A stretch of DNA of 64,000 nucleotides from Undibacterium sp. (GCF_030651495.1 NZ_JAUSFI010000118.1:49895-113894), one strand, 5' to 3'; counted from the stretch's first letter, positions 24,366 through 34,061 are shown. A program made the numbers and translations. Notes: generated by a model from the sequence alone, not told the origin.

Positions 24366-25817
24366 TTATGCATGTGCAGCCGCATGGCTCGACACTTGGG
24401 ACAAGACAGGAATCGCGTTATTGACAGGCTTGGCAGCCATCAATGTTTTTGCGACGTTGTAAGCCATGAGCAACATCCCGCTCAAATACATCAATCCTCC
24501 TGTCATACGAATCACGTAGTAAGGATAAGTCGCCTTGACACTTTCAACAAAAGTGTAAGTTAACGTTCCATCTTCATTCACAGCGCGCCACATTAAGCCC
24601 TGCATCACACCTGCGATCCACATGGAAGCGATATACAGAACTACGCCGATGGTAGCAACCCAGAAATGCACCTCAATCAAACGCTTGCTATACATTTGAG
24701 TCTGCCCAAACAAACGTGGAATCAAATAATACAAACTACCAATCGTGATAAAACCAACCCAACCCAAAGCTCCTGAGTGAACGTGACCAACAGTCCAGTC
24801 AGTATAATGAGACAAAGCATTCACCGTTTTGATCGCCATCATCGGGCCTTCAAATGTCGACATACCGTAGAAAGATAAGGAAACGATCAGGAAGCGAAGA
24901 ATAGGATCAGAACGTAACTTGCTCCATGCTCCGGACAAGGTCATGATGCCGTTCACCATACCGCCCCAGGAAGGTGCAAGCAAAATCAGCGAAAATACCA
25001 TACCGATAGACTGTGCCCAATCAGGCAAAGCGGTGTAATGCAGATGATGAGGACCGGCCCACATGTAAGTAAAAATCAGAGCCCAAAAATGGACGATAGA
25101 TAAGCGATAAGAATATACGGGGCGCTCAATTTGCTTAGGAATAAAGTAATACATCATTCCTAAGAAACCTGCAGTTAAAAAGAAACCGACTGCATTATGC
25201 CCATACCACCATTGCACCATAGCATCTTGTACGCCAGCATACGCAGAATAAGATTTCATGAAAGAAACAGGAATCGCCGCACTATTTACGATATGCAAAA
25301 CAGCAACCGCAACAATAAAAGCGCCGTAAAACCAGTTTGCCACATAGATATGTTCAACCTTGCGCTTCGCCAAAGTGCCGAAAAACACGACCGCATAGGC
25401 AACCCAAACCAATGCAATTAAAATATCGATAGGCCATTCCAGTTCAGCATATTCTTTACCTTGCGTATAACCAAGAGGAAGTGAAATTGCCGCAGCAAGG
25501 ATAACTAACTGCCATCCCCAAAAGGTAAATTCGGCCAACCACCCGGCAAATAGACGAACATTAGAAGTACGCTGCACCACATAATAGGAAGTCCCCATCA
25601 AGGCGCAACCACCGAATGCAAAAATGACTGCATTCGTATGTAAAGGACGCAGGCGACCGTAACTAAGCCACGGGATACCACCAAGAAATTCTGGCCAGGC
25701 AAGTTGAGAAGCAATCACCACGCCAACTAGCATGCCGACTACACCCCAGACTACTGCCATGACAGAAAATTGGCGTACAACACGGTAGTTGTATGTGTTT
25801 TCTTTGGTTAATGTCAT
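24366..25817 (-). CDS. ccoN: cbb3 cytochrome c oxidase catalytic subunit CcoN/FixN
   Basis: A 483-residue heme-copper oxidase core with about twelve transmembrane helices. Conserved histidine regions are visible: [20 protein letters not shown] (low-spin heme), [20 protein letters not shown] (CuB ligand and cross-linked Tyr region), [17 protein letters not shown] and [16 protein letters not shown]. It reduces O2 to water with high affinity in micro-oxic conditions and pumps protons. A perfect FNR box precedes it, so low-oxygen induction is likely. The copper-exporting ATPase CcoI and CcoS are absent from this cluster and must be encoded elsewhere. Confidence 0.96.
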   Translation of the reverse strand: MTLTKENTYNYRVVRQFSVMAVVWGVVGMLVGVVIASQLAWPEFLGGIPWLSYGRLRPLHTNAVIFAFGGCALMGTSYYVVQRTSNVRLFAGWLAEFTFWGWQLVILAAAISLPLGYTQGKEYAELEWPIDILIALVWVAYAVVFFGTLAKRKVEHIYVANWFYGAFIVAVAVLHIVNSAAIPVSFMKSYSAYAGVQDAMVQWWYGHNAVGFFLTAGFLGMMYYFIPKQIERPVYSYRLSIVHFWALIFTYMWAGPHHLHYTALPDWAQSIGMVFSLILLAPSWGGMVNGIMTLSGAWSKLRSDPILRFLIVSLSFYGMSTFEGPMMAIKTVNALSHYTDWTVGHVHSGALGWVGFITIGSLYYLIPRLFGQTQMYSKRLIEVHFWVATIGVVLYIASMWIAGVMQGLMWRAVNEDGTLTYTFVESVKATYPYYVIRMTGGLMYLSGMLLMAYNVAKTLMAAKPVNNAIPVLSQVSSHAAAHA

Positions 25818-25875
25818 GATCTCACTCTGTTGAAAAAATTAAGTTAAAGAATAGCAATCGCACAGCCCAGCTACA

Positions 25876-25889
25876 TTGATTCAAATCAA
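25876..25889. promoter_or_regulatory. Perfect FNR box upstream of ccoN
   Basis: TTGAT-TCAA-ATCAA equals the FNR/ANR consensus TTGAT-N4-ATCAA. Its centre is about 65 bp upstream of the ccoN start codon, a distance that fits a class II activated promoter. It predicts activation under oxygen limitation. Confidence 0.85.
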
Positions 25890-25965
25890 ATATTACCAGC
25901 TTACCATTAGCATTTAGTGACTTTAGCCACAGATTTAAAAAGATTAATAAATTTTATATAACATA

Positions 25966-25997
25966 AAAAAACGACGCCAATTTGGCGTCGTTTTTTT
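25966..25997 (-). terminator. Intrinsic terminator after ppiD
   Basis: ACGACGCCAA and TTTGGCGTCGT form a perfect stem flanked by A-runs and T-runs on both sides, so it can work in both directions. It lies 37 bp past the ppiD stop and insulates ppiD from the ccoN promoter. Confidence 0.85.
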
Positions 25998-26033
25998 ATA
26001 CGCTTAAATAGTCAAGCGCATTCTTTCCGTCTA

Positions 26034-27959
26034 TTACTCCGCAGCAGGCAAATTTGCAGAAATGGATGATTTATTCGTAGTTACTTTTGCTTTTTGTTTT
26101 AGTGCATCAACGTAAGAATAAACATCTTGTTGAGCAATTATATTGGAAATTTGCTGCTGCTCTGAAGTACGCCGAACCTGATCTGGAATACCGACATTAA
26201 CTTTCCCTATCCGGTACACTGCATAACCCGCGCCCGGCACATCCACACCAACAAAAGCAGGCAATTTCTGCACATCTGCTTTCATTACTGCAGCAAAAGC
26301 ATCACCAGTTACATCCTGATTCTTTAACCGGGAAATAACTTTCGATTCAGTAAAACCGATAACACTATCCGTCGTTTTCAAGGCCTGCAATTTGGACTCT
26401 CCAGCTTTTTTGGCTAATACCTCGGCTTCAACCTGAATTACCTTTGCTTCTATCAATGCCTTCACTTCATTCAATGGTCGCTTACTGGCCGCCTTATACT
26501 CAAGCACACGACCAGCAATCAAAACTCTTGGCGCAACTTCCACCGCCTCTGTATTATGTTTTTTCTTCAGCGAGTCCTCAGAAAATATCGTTTTCAAAAA
26601 TTTAGCGTTATTGACAGGAACTGAAGCCGGAATAGCAGTATTCGGCTGACGACTCAAGGAAGCAACCGTTTCAATTTTCAACTTCAATTTATCGGCAACG
26701 GCCTTCAAACTATCTGACTGCTCGTACACCGTATTAGTAAACGTCTCTGCAGCTTCAGCATAAGCTTTGGAGGCTTTTTGTTTTTTAATCTCCGCGGAAA
26801 TTTGGCCTTTCACCTCATCCAAAGTTTTGATTGAGGCAGGTTTAATTGCAGTCAATTGAATGATGTGAAAGCCAAAGTCGGATCGAACCAAATCACTTAC
26901 TTCACTTTGTTTCAGTTTATAAACGGCATCTTCAAATGGCTTGACCATTGCACCTTTACCGAAAAAGTCGAGATCACCACCGCGCTCTGCGGAACCAGGA
27001 TCTTGAGAATTTTCTTTGGCTAATTTTGCAAACATCTCAGGATTTTTACGCAACTGCGCCAACAAATTTTCCGCCTTAGCTTTAGACGCCTTCTGTTCAA
27101 CATCACTAGCATCTTTTTTGACGGCGATCAAAATATGACTGGCGCGACGCTGCTCTTCCGTTGAATAGGTTTTTTTATTTTGTTCGTAGTGTGACTCAAT
27201 ATCTGCATCCGAGACCGTAATTTGCGCACTCAGAACCTCATCATTGAGCACGACATATTCAGCCTTGATTAATTCAGGAATCTCGAACTGGTTTGCATTT
27301 TTTTCGTAATAGGCCTTCAACATAGCATCAGTAACTTTAACCTGAGATGTATAGTCACTTGCCTTGAAGTCCAACTTCTGCACTTCACGCTCCTGCTCAT
27401 AAATAGCAGCAATGTGCTGCGCGATTGTTTTTGGCAAAATTGCGGTACCCTGCACTGCGTTCAATAGCTGTTGCAATGCCAAATCCTGACGCAAACGCTG
27501 CTCATACATGGCAGGATTCATCCCTTGTGCTGCCAGTAAATTTTTATACCGATCGGCATCAAAACTACCATCCTGTTTAGTCAATCCAGGAGTTGACAGA
27601 ATATTTTGCTGCAAGATTTGATCAGTAACTGACAAATGGTTATTGCTTACCTCGACGGCCATCGCTTTACGCGAAATTAATTCATCCAAAATGCCTTGCC
27701 TAGCCTCGGGCGTGCTTAACATTTTTGAATCAAACTGCGGACCGTACATCTGACGCAGGCGATCCAATTGTTCTCGCTGAGCTGAATCAAACTCCTGCTG
27801 ACTAATGGCCTGACCTGCAACTGTCGCAACAGCGGTGCCAGACCCATTTGAGCGCGTAAAACTCTCAATGCCAAAAAAAGCAAAAGACGGAAAAATAATC
27901 AACAGCAACAGCAGCTGCATGATACGTTGGTGGGTACGAATATATTCAAACATGCTCAA
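26034..27959 (-). CDS. ppiD: Periplasmic folding chaperone / peptidyl-prolyl isomerase PpiD
   Basis: A 641-residue protein anchored by one N-terminal helix (IMQLLLLLIIFPSFAFFGIE). A SurA-like chaperone domain precedes a parvulin (PpiC) domain at about 270-370 (RRASHILIAVKK, GGDLDFFGKGAMVKPFEDAV, DFGFHIIQL). A C-terminal helical domain follows, as in PpiD (E. coli: 623 aa). PpiD sits at the Sec translocon and helps exported proteins fold. It lies downstream of hupB and two tRNAs on the same strand; hupB-ppiD is a common neighbourhood. A terminator separates it from the tRNAs. Confidence 0.93.
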   Translation of the reverse strand: MSMFEYIRTHQRIMQLLLLLIIFPSFAFFGIESFTRSNGSGTAVATVAGQAISQQEFDSAQREQLDRLRQMYGPQFDSKMLSTPEARQGILDELISRKAMAVEVSNNHLSVTDQILQQNILSTPGLTKQDGSFDADRYKNLLAAQGMNPAMYEQRLRQDLALQQLLNAVQGTAILPKTIAQHIAAIYEQEREVQKLDFKASDYTSQVKVTDAMLKAYYEKNANQFEIPELIKAEYVVLNDEVLSAQITVSDADIESHYEQNKKTYSTEEQRRASHILIAVKKDASDVEQKASKAKAENLLAQLRKNPEMFAKLAKENSQDPGSAERGGDLDFFGKGAMVKPFEDAVYKLKQSEVSDLVRSDFGFHIIQLTAIKPASIKTLDEVKGQISAEIKKQKASKAYAEAAETFTNTVYEQSDSLKAVADKLKLKIETVASLSRQPNTAIPASVPVNNAKFLKTIFSEDSLKKKHNTEAVEVAPRVLIAGRVLEYKAASKRPLNEVKALIEAKVIQVEAEVLAKKAGESKLQALKTTDSVIGFTESKVISRLKNQDVTGDAFAAVMKADVQKLPAFVGVDVPGAGYAVYRIGKVNVGIPDQVRRTSEQQQISNIIAQQDVYSYVDALKQKAKVTTNKSSISANLPAAE

Positions 27960-27993
27960 CCGATCACTAGGACAAACTGCTACCGAATATGAA

Positions 27994-28019
27994 AAAAGGC
28001 GAACTTTCGTTCGCCTTTT
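27994..28019 (-). terminator. Terminator of the tRNA-Val/tRNA-Asp transcript
   Basis: AAAAGGCGAAC-TTTC-GTTCGCCTTTT is a perfect 11-bp stem. On the minus strand it follows the tRNA-Asp CCA end by 6 bp and ends in a T-run. The ppiD promoter must therefore lie in the short gap 27960-27993. Confidence 0.85.
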
Positions 28020-28025
28020 AGATTT

Positions 28026-28102
28026 TGGCGGAGTGGACGGGACTCGAACCCGCGACCCCCGGCGTGACAGGCCGGTATTCTAACCAGCTGAACTACCACT
28101 CC
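28026..28102 (-). tRNA. tRNA-Asp (GTC)
   Basis: A complete 77-nt cloverleaf on the minus strand starting GGAGTGGTAGTTCAGCTGG, with anticodon GTC in CTGTCAC, T-arm GGGTTCGAGTCCC and encoded CCA end. It is transcribed after tRNA-Val. Confidence 0.96.
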
Positions 28103-28134
28103 TAATTTGTATTACATCATGCTTGCCAGCTTTA

Positions 28135-28210
28135 TGGTGGGCGCTGAGAGGCTCGAACTCCCGACCTAAGCCTTGTAAGGGCTCCGCTCTACCAACTGAG
28201 CTAAGCGCCC
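28135..28210 (-). tRNA. tRNA-Val (TAC)
   Basis: A complete 76-nt cloverleaf on the minus strand starting GGGCGCTTAGCTCAGTTGG, with anticodon TAC in CTTACAA, T-arm GGAGTTCGAGCCTC and encoded CCA. It lies 32 bp upstream of tRNA-Asp. Confidence 0.96.
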
Positions 28211-28264
28211 CATCTCACTTAGCTGACAACCATAGTGGCGCTTGTCACCGCACCACGAAGTCGA

Positions 28265-28537
28265 CTAGTTTACCGCATCTTTCAAAGCTTTGCCAGGTTT
28301 AAATTTAGGAACCTTTGCAGCTTTGATTTTAATTGCTTCGCCAGTACGTGGATTTCGACCTGTTCTAGCCGCACGTTTACCTACAGAAAACGTACCAAAT
28401 CCAACTAAAGTTACGGTACCATTTTTTTTCAAAGTTGTTTTTACCGCACCGATCAATGCATCTAACGCGCGTGATGACGCAGCTTTCGAAATGTCGGCTG
28501 TCTTAGCAATATGATCGATTAATTCAGTTTTATTCAC
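28265..28537 (-). CDS. hupB: Nucleoid protein HU-beta
   Basis: A 90-residue HU-family histone-like protein. The start [18 protein letters not shown] and the DNA-binding arm [20 protein letters not shown] are canonical, with the intercalating Pro in RNPRTG. HU bends and compacts DNA as a dimer. It lies upstream of tRNA-Val on the same strand, with ppiD beyond, a standard proteobacterial neighbourhood. Confidence 0.96.
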   Translation of the reverse strand: MNKTELIDHIAKTADISKAASSRALDALIGAVKTTLKKNGTVTLVGFGTFSVGKRAARTGRNPRTGEAIKIKAAKVPKFKPGKALKDAVN

Positions 28538-28794
28538 TTACGCCCCCTCACTAAAGTTTAACTTCGCAACGATGTCTTCGATTGTCTTATTGTTCGTCCA
28601 TCTGTTACGGTAAGCAGAAAATCTGCTTGCGGTATTAGATCAAGCGCTAAAGCCTTGTGTCAAGTGATTTACATCGTTTCTTTATAGTCTTCTGATATTT
28701 CATCAGCCAAATCAAAAGTATAATTTCGAATCACGCAAAATGATGTGTTACTAGTGTAAATTTTTCCACTAAGGGTCGCCAGTAACAAGTGCAG

Positions 28795-28836
28795 CCCAAT
28801 TACAAATTGGGCGTATCCTACAAATTGGGCGCATCC
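28795..28836 (+). repeat. Tandem 18-bp repeat and inverted repeat upstream of purT
   Basis: TACAAATTGGGCG(T/C)ATCC occurs twice head to tail at 28801-28818 and 28819-28836, with one mismatch. The first copy also forms an inverted repeat CCCAATT-ACA-AATTGGG (28795-28811). It ends 25 bp before the purT start and could be an operator or leader structure. The preceding stretch 28538-28794 shows no other feature apart from the hupB promoter area. Confidence 0.5.
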
Positions 28837-28861
28837 TCCCCACCCTATTTATGTTTTTAAA

Positions 28862-30076
28862 ATGACTATAATTAAACAGCTCGGAACACCACTCTCCCCT
28901 ACCGCTATCAAAGTAATGCTATTAGGATCAGGCGAATTAGGCAAAGAAGTCATCATTTCACTGCAACGCCTAGGAGTCGAAGTGATTGCGGTGGATCGCT
29001 ATAAAAATGCGCCAGGTCATCAAGTTGCACATCGCTCACATGTGATAGACATGACGGATGGCGCTGCCTTAGCTAAGCTAATAGAACTAGAGCAACCAGA
29101 TTTGGTGGTGCCAGAAATTGAAGCGATCGCCACCGAGATGCTAGTGGCGCTAGAAAAAGCCGGCAAAGTCAGCGTTATTCCTACTGCGCGGGCGGCATGG
29201 CTGACAATGAACCGAGAAGGCATACGCAGATTGGCTGCGGAGACTTTGGCGTTGCCGACTTCGCCCTATCGTTTCGCTGACAGCTTGACAGAGTTGGAAC
29301 TGGCCTGTGCTGAAATCGGCTTCCCTTGCATCATCAAACCGGTGATGTCGTCGTCAGGCAAAGGCCAATCAAAAATTGACCGCGCTGACGAGGTTGAGGC
29401 CGCATGGAATTACGCGGCCTCGGGTGGCCGAGTTAACGCGGGGCGTGTCATCGTTGAAGGCTTCATTGATTTCGATTATGAAATCACACAATTGACGGTG
29501 CGCGCCATGGGCAAGAATGGCGAGGTCGAGACCCATTTTTGCGAACCCATAGGTCACTTGCAAGTGCAAGGGGATTATGTAGAATCCTGGCAGCCGCAAA
29601 CCATGCATAGCACTGCGCTGGCACGCGCCAGAGAAATAGCAAAAAAAGTTACCGATAATCTCGGTGGCCTGGGGTTATTTGGCGTGGAACTATTTGTTAA
29701 AAACGACATGGTCTGGTTCTCAGAAGTCAGCCCGCGTCCACATGATACTGGCATGGTGACGCTATCGAGCCAATATCAAAATGAATTTGAATTGCATGCC
29801 AAGGCAATACTCGGTTTGCCGGTCGACGTGACGCTACATACGCCAGCGGCATCGGCAGTCATTTATGGACAACATGATCATGTGGCGATTGCTTTCGAGG
29901 GTGTAGCGGAAGCATTGCAAACACCCGGCGTCGATATCCGCCTGTTTGGCAAGCCAGAGTCATTCAGCCGTCGCCGCATGGGCGTTGCGCTAGCCAGAGC
30001 AAAAGACACTGACACCGCGCGTCAATTAGCCAAAGAAGCGGCCGCGAAGGTAAAGCCTGTCATCGTGACCGAATAA
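28862..30076 (+). CDS. purT: Formate-dependent phosphoribosylglycinamide formyltransferase PurT
   Basis: A 404-residue ATP-grasp enzyme that makes formyl-GAR from GAR, formate and ATP, the third step of purine synthesis. The start region ([20 protein letters not shown]) aligns with the E. coli N-terminus. Visible ATP-grasp elements include [35 protein letters not shown] and the metal-binding region [17 protein letters not shown]. There is no good ribosome site before the ATG, but the match to the family start supports it. It is monocistronic in appearance and precedes nadB. Confidence 0.94.
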   Translation: MTIIKQLGTPLSPTAIKVMLLGSGELGKEVIISLQRLGVEVIAVDRYKNAPGHQVAHRSHVIDMTDGAALAKLIELEQPDLVVPEIEAIATEMLVALEKAGKVSVIPTARAAWLTMNREGIRRLAAETLALPTSPYRFADSLTELELACAEIGFPCIIKPVMSSSGKGQSKIDRADEVEAAWNYAASGGRVNAGRVIVEGFIDFDYEITQLTVRAMGKNGEVETHFCEPIGHLQVQGDYVESWQPQTMHSTALARAREIAKKVTDNLGGLGLFGVELFVKNDMVWFSEVSPRPHDTGMVTLSSQYQNEFELHAKAILGLPVDVTLHTPAASAVIYGQHDHVAIAFEGVAEALQTPGVDIRLFGKPESFSRRRMGVALARAKDTDTARQLAKEAAAKVKPVIVTE

Positions 30077-30136
30077 ATGCAGCAAGGGCGACTGAAAAGT
30101 TACCCTTCTCAAAAATGGCCTATAGTTTAGCCACTC

Positions 30137-30173
30137 AGCTTAATTTGCACTGAGTGCAAGTTCAATTTAAGCT
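30137..30173 (+). promoter_or_regulatory. Nested inverted repeat upstream of nadB
   Basis: TTGCACT-G-AGTGCAA is a perfect 7-bp palindrome (30145-30159), enclosed by AGCTTAA (30137-30143) and TTAAGCT (30167-30173). It lies 32-68 bp before the nadB start. It may be an operator for an NAD-pathway regulator; none is named because no sequence match can be checked here. Confidence 0.45.
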
Positions 30174-30204
30174 CAATCCCAGCACAACATGACGGTCTGT
30201 TTTT

Positions 30205-31812
30205 ATGATGAAATTCGATGTGGCAATTGTAGGTAGTGGTTTGGCAGGTTTGTCGGTTGCACTACACTTGGCCAAAACCTGTAAAGTGGCAGTGATCTCA
30301 AAACGCACTTTATTAGATGGTGCCAGCGACTGGGCACAAGGCGGCATTGCAGCCGTGCTCGACTCCGGCGATAGTCATGAACAACATATCTCCGACACAC
30401 TGATCGCCGGTGGAGGCTTGTGTGACGAAGGAGCGACTCGCTATATCATAGAGCACGGGCGTGAAGCGATCGACTGGCTTATTGAGCAAGGCGTACCATT
30501 CACCCGCGATAGCGAGGCCGAGCTAGGCTTTCACCTCACCCGCGAAGGCGGCCACAGCCAGCGCCGCATTATCCACGCCGCCGATGCCACCGGACATGCA
30601 GTACAAGTTACACTAGAACAGCAAGTACGCACCCATCCGAACATCAGCTTATTTGAACACCACTACGCCATCGACGTGATTACCTCGACAAAAATTGGCG
30701 ACACATCACTCTCACCACGCTGCCTGGGTCTGTATGTGCAGGATGTGAAAACCGGTGAAGTCCACACCTTCAGCGCGCAACATACCGTAATGGCAACGGG
30801 CGGTGCCGGCAAGGTCTACCTGTACACCACCAACCCCGACACGGCTACCGGCGATGGCATAGCGATGGCATGGCGCGCCGGGTGTCGCGTGGCGAATATG
30901 GAGTTCATGCAATTCCATCCAACCTGCTTATATCATCCTTACGCCAAATCGTTTTTGATTACCGAAGCAGTCCGCGGTGAAGGCGGACTACTCAAGCTGC
31001 CAGCGGAAGCCGGCGCTGCAGCGGGTACACGTTTTATGCTAGAGCATGATGCTAGGGCAGAACTGGCACCGCGCGATGTCGTCGCCAGAGCAATCGACTT
31101 CGAGATGAAAAAACGCGGTCTGGATTATGTAGATCTAGACATCAGTCACCAGTCGCCCGAGTTCCTCAAAGAACACTTCCCCACGATCTATGCTCGCTGC
31201 CTGGAATTGGGAATCGACATCACCAAACAAGCAATTCCGGTGGTGCCGGCAGTACATTTCACTTGCGGCGGCATCGTCACCGACACCACTGGCAGAACTG
31301 ACCTGCCTGGCCTGTACGCAGTGGGAGAAACCGCCTACACCGGCCTGCATGGCGCCAACCGTCTTGCCAGTAACTCATTACTAGAATGTCTGGTCATTGG
31401 CAAGGCCGCAGCACAACATATCGCTGCACAAGACAGCATCGCCTTGCCGTATTTACCTGACTGGGATGAAAGCCGAGTTTCAGACGCCGACGAAGAAGTC
31501 GTGATCGCCCACAACTGGGATGAACTACGCCGCTTCATGTGGAATTACGTCGGCATCGTACGCACCACCAAACGCCTGGAACGTGCCAAACATCGCATCA
31601 AGCTATTGAAGGAAGAGATCGATGAGTATTACGCCAACTTCCGCATCACCAACAACCTGCTGGAACTGCGCAATCTGGTCGAAGTAGCCTCACTGATCGT
31701 CAACAGCGCACTGTCCAGACGCGAAAGCCGTGGCTTACACTTCAGCCGCGATTACCCGGACACCATGCCCAAAGCATTGGCGACGGTACTCTCGCCTAAG
31801 CGTAAAAAGTAA
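30205..31812 (+). CDS. nadB: L-aspartate oxidase NadB
   Basis: A 535-residue flavoprotein that oxidises L-aspartate to iminoaspartate, the first step of de novo NAD synthesis. The FAD-binding GxGxxG is in VGSGLAGLSVALHLA. The family motifs SDWAQGGIAAVLD, THEGGHS-like LTREGGHSQRRIIHAAD and the catalytic region FTCGGIVTDTTGRTDLPGLY with GLHGANRLASNSLLE are intact. The C-terminal helical domain is complete. Two ATGs lie side by side at 30205 and 30208. The iminoaspartate is used by NadA, encoded 1 kb downstream on the other strand. Confidence 0.95.
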   Translation: MMKFDVAIVGSGLAGLSVALHLAKTCKVAVISKRTLLDGASDWAQGGIAAVLDSGDSHEQHISDTLIAGGGLCDEGATRYIIEHGREAIDWLIEQGVPFTRDSEAELGFHLTREGGHSQRRIIHAADATGHAVQVTLEQQVRTHPNISLFEHHYAIDVITSTKIGDTSLSPRCLGLYVQDVKTGEVHTFSAQHTVMATGGAGKVYLYTTNPDTATGDGIAMAWRAGCRVANMEFMQFHPTCLYHPYAKSFLITEAVRGEGGLLKLPAEAGAAAGTRFMLEHDARAELAPRDVVARAIDFEMKKRGLDYVDLDISHQSPEFLKEHFPTIYARCLELGIDITKQAIPVVPAVHFTCGGIVTDTTGRTDLPGLYAVGETAYTGLHGANRLASNSLLECLVIGKAAAQHIAAQDSIALPYLPDWDESRVSDADEEVVIAHNWDELRRFMWNYVGIVRTTKRLERAKHRIKLLKEEIDEYYANFRITNNLLELRNLVEVASLIVNSALSRRESRGLHFSRDYPDTMPKALATVLSPKRKK

Positions 31813-31818
31813 GCGCAT

Positions 31819-31925
31819 CTATTTTCAAAAGTGCCTGCCCGCTCACGCATATCCCATGCGGGTTTCCAGCCTATCATGCCTGCAAGCCGCATGGGATATG
31901 CGCGCTGGGCCACCCTATTTTCAAA
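31819..31925. repeat. REP-like palindromic element, copy 2, with flanking 11-bp direct repeat
   Basis: CGCATATCCCATGCGG (31846-31861) and its exact reverse complement (31887-31902) form a perfect 16-bp inverted repeat around a 25-nt loop containing TTTCCAG and CCTGCAAG. The direct repeat CTATTTTCAAA at 31819-31829 and 31915-31925 flanks the element like a target-site duplication. It lies between convergent nadB and nadC. Confidence 0.8.
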
Positions 31926-31952
31926 TATGATTGCGCTAACTGAGTCAGTTGA

Positions 31953-32831
31953 TTAGACAATACGCAAAGAGTAATCCGTGGCCTTGATATCCTTAGTCAA
32001 ACTACCTATAGAGATACGATCCACACCGGTTTCGGCAATCGCCCTGACCGAATGTATATCGACACCACCGGAAGCTTCCAGCAAGGCACGACCAGCGTTC
32101 AGTTCTACCGCTGCACGCATCATGTCAGTGCTGAAGTTATCCAGCAAAATCGACAGTGCGCCGGATTCTAACGCTTGGTGCAACTCATCCAGATTCTCGA
32201 CTTCTACTTGTATGCTGACGCCCGCCTTGAGTGCGTTCGCCGCCTGCAAAGAAGGAGCGATTCCGCCTGCAGCGGCGATGTGGTTTTCTTTGATGAGAAT
32301 ACCGTCATATAACGCCAGGCGCTGATTCTGCCCACCGCCGACACGCACCGCATATTTTTGCGCCAGACGCAGGCCGGGTAAGGTTTTTCGAGTATCAAGT
32401 ATCGCTGCCTTGGTGCCGGCAATCATGTTGACGTAGTTACGGGTAGCGCTGGCGACAGCCGACAACAACTGGAGAAAATTGAGTGCGCTGCGCTCGGCAG
32501 TTAACAAAGCGCGGGCCGGTGCCTGGATCTTGCAAACCACGCTATCGGCGGCCATCAGATCACCTTCTGCGTATTGCCAATCAATGCTGATAGAGGTATC
32601 CAGTGCCGTCATGACCGCATCGAACCAAGGCGCCCCACACAATACTGCCTGCTCACGCACGATGACCTGTGCAACTACGCACTGATCCTCGGGCACCAGC
32701 ATACCTGTCAGGTCGCCAGCACCGATGTCTTCTTCCAATGCGGTAACGACGTTGCGCTGCAAGGCTGCGGCCAGATCAGCATCGAATCGGGTAAAGCTAT
32801 TTTTTAAATTACTATTATTTGTGTTTGTCAT
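31953..32831 (-). CDS. nadC: Nicotinate-nucleotide pyrophosphorylase (quinolinate phosphoribosyltransferase) NadC
   Basis: A 292-residue enzyme that converts quinolinate and PRPP to nicotinate mononucleotide. Visible motifs: EDIGAGDLTG near the start, LNFLQLLSAVASATRNYVN, the active-site LDTRKTLPGLRLAQKYAVR and VGGGQNQRLALYDGILIKEN, and the C-terminal LEASGGVDIHSVRAIAETGV. I start at MTNTNNSNL (32831), because the longer frame would overlap nadA by 86 bp and is unlike the family. It lies just 19 bp after nadA. Confidence 0.94.
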   Translation of the reverse strand: MTNTNNSNLKNSFTRFDADLAAALQRNVVTALEEDIGAGDLTGMLVPEDQCVVAQVIVREQAVLCGAPWFDAVMTALDTSISIDWQYAEGDLMAADSVVCKIQAPARALLTAERSALNFLQLLSAVASATRNYVNMIAGTKAAILDTRKTLPGLRLAQKYAVRVGGGQNQRLALYDGILIKENHIAAAGGIAPSLQAANALKAGVSIQVEVENLDELHQALESGALSILLDNFSTDMMRAAVELNAGRALLEASGGVDIHSVRAIAETGVDRISIGSLTKDIKATDYSLRIV

Positions 32832-32850
32832 AGCGATGTTTGTACTGGGT

Positions 32851-33990
32851 CTAAGCTGGGCCGATACCGGAAAACAGTTTTTGTTCTTTGGCCAGATCGG
32901 CACCAGGGCGCACATTGGCTTTTTTGGCGGCGGCAAAATCTAGCATACGGTCGATACAAAGTTTGGCTTTTTGTCCTATAACTGGATCAACCTGAATCTC
33001 TCCACTCCCCGTTTCCAGCGCATGCAACAAGTTCGCCAAACCATTCATGGCCATCCAAGGACAATGCGCACAACTCTTGCAAGTGGCGCTGTTACCGGCA
33101 GTCGGAGCGACGATAAAGCGTTTGCCCGGAGCGGCCATTTGCATTTTATGCAAAATGCCATTATCGGTCGCCACAATAAATTCTTCCGCATCCATGGTCA
33201 CAGCGGCATGAATCATTTGCGAGGTTGAGCCAACCATATCCGCCAACGCTACCACGGCAGCGGGTGATTCGGGATGGACCAAGACTTTGGCACGCGGATG
33301 CTCAGCCTTCAGCAAATCAAGTTCTACACCCTTGAACTCATCGTGCACCAGACAGGAACCCTGCCACAGCAACATATCGGCACCGGTCTGCTTCTGAATG
33401 TAGGTGCCCAGATGCTTGTCCGGTGCCCAAAGAATTTTTTTACCCTGCGCATGCAAATGCGCGACGATATCCAGACCTATGCTTGAGGTGACCATCCAGT
33501 CAGCGCGCGCTTTGACTGCCGCGCTGGTATTGGCATACACCACGACAGTACGATCCGGATGGGCGTCACAAAACGCAGCAAATTCATCGGACGGACAACC
33601 CAGATCAAGCGAGCAGGTAGCATCCAGATCCGGCATCAGGACAGTTTTTTCCGGGCTGAGTATCTTGGCGGTTTCCCCCATAAATTTCACGCCCGCCACT
33701 ATCAGGGTTTTGGCCGGATGATCACGTCCAAATCTTGCCATTTCCAGCGAATCAGAAACACAGCCACCCGTCTCTTCGGCCAGATCCTGCAACTCGGCAT
33801 CGACATAATAATGCGCCACCAGAACAGCTTGTTTCTCTTGCAGCAAGTGCCTGATACGCGTTTTCAGGCGTAGCCGCTCGGCGGCATCAGGCTGGGCGGG
33901 TACGCGCGCCCAGGCAACTGCGGTGCAACTGCTACCGACATCCATTTGTGGACGTTCAAACTCTACAACTTTGGTCGCTTCCATCTGCAT
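32851..33990 (-). CDS. nadA: Quinolinate synthase NadA
   Basis: A 379-residue iron-sulfur enzyme that condenses iminoaspartate with dihydroxyacetone phosphate to quinolinate. The three cluster cysteines are in the expected places ([15 protein letters not shown] region, the [11 protein letters not shown] segment, and [13 protein letters not shown]). [20 protein letters not shown] and [10 protein letters not shown] are also typical. I use the ATG at 33990; a further ATG lies at 33984 and a TTG at 33996. It is the first gene of nadA-nadC, convergent with nadB. Confidence 0.94.
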   Translation of the reverse strand: MQMEATKVVEFERPQMDVGSSCTAVAWARVPAQPDAAERLRLKTRIRHLLQEKQAVLVAHYYVDAELQDLAEETGGCVSDSLEMARFGRDHPAKTLIVAGVKFMGETAKILSPEKTVLMPDLDATCSLDLGCPSDEFAAFCDAHPDRTVVVYANTSAAVKARADWMVTSSIGLDIVAHLHAQGKKILWAPDKHLGTYIQKQTGADMLLWQGSCLVHDEFKGVELDLLKAEHPRAKVLVHPESPAAVVALADMVGSTSQMIHAAVTMDAEEFIVATDNGILHKMQMAAPGKRFIVAPTAGNSATCKSCAHCPWMAMNGLANLLHALETGSGEIQVDPVIGQKAKLCIDRMLDFAAAKKANVRPGADLAKEQKLFSGIGPA

Positions 33991-34023
33991 TCTCAAAGTA
34001 AAAAAATCAGTTTATCAGCAATA

Positions 34024-34061
34024 AAAAAACCCGCACTCTAAAAAAAAGTGCAGGTTTTTTA
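34024..34061 (-). terminator. Intrinsic terminator between the DUF3443 gene and nadA
   Basis: AAAACCCGCACT and AGTGCAGGTTTT pair with one mismatch and are flanked by A- and T-runs. On the minus strand it lies about 210 bp after the DUF3443 gene and before the nadA promoter. Confidence 0.7.

Noticed and set aside
31730..31930. 66-residue plus-strand frame over the nadB end and the REP element
   Set aside because: It is nadB in another frame plus the palindrome; similar peptides recur at 61.6 kb only because the REP repeat recurs.
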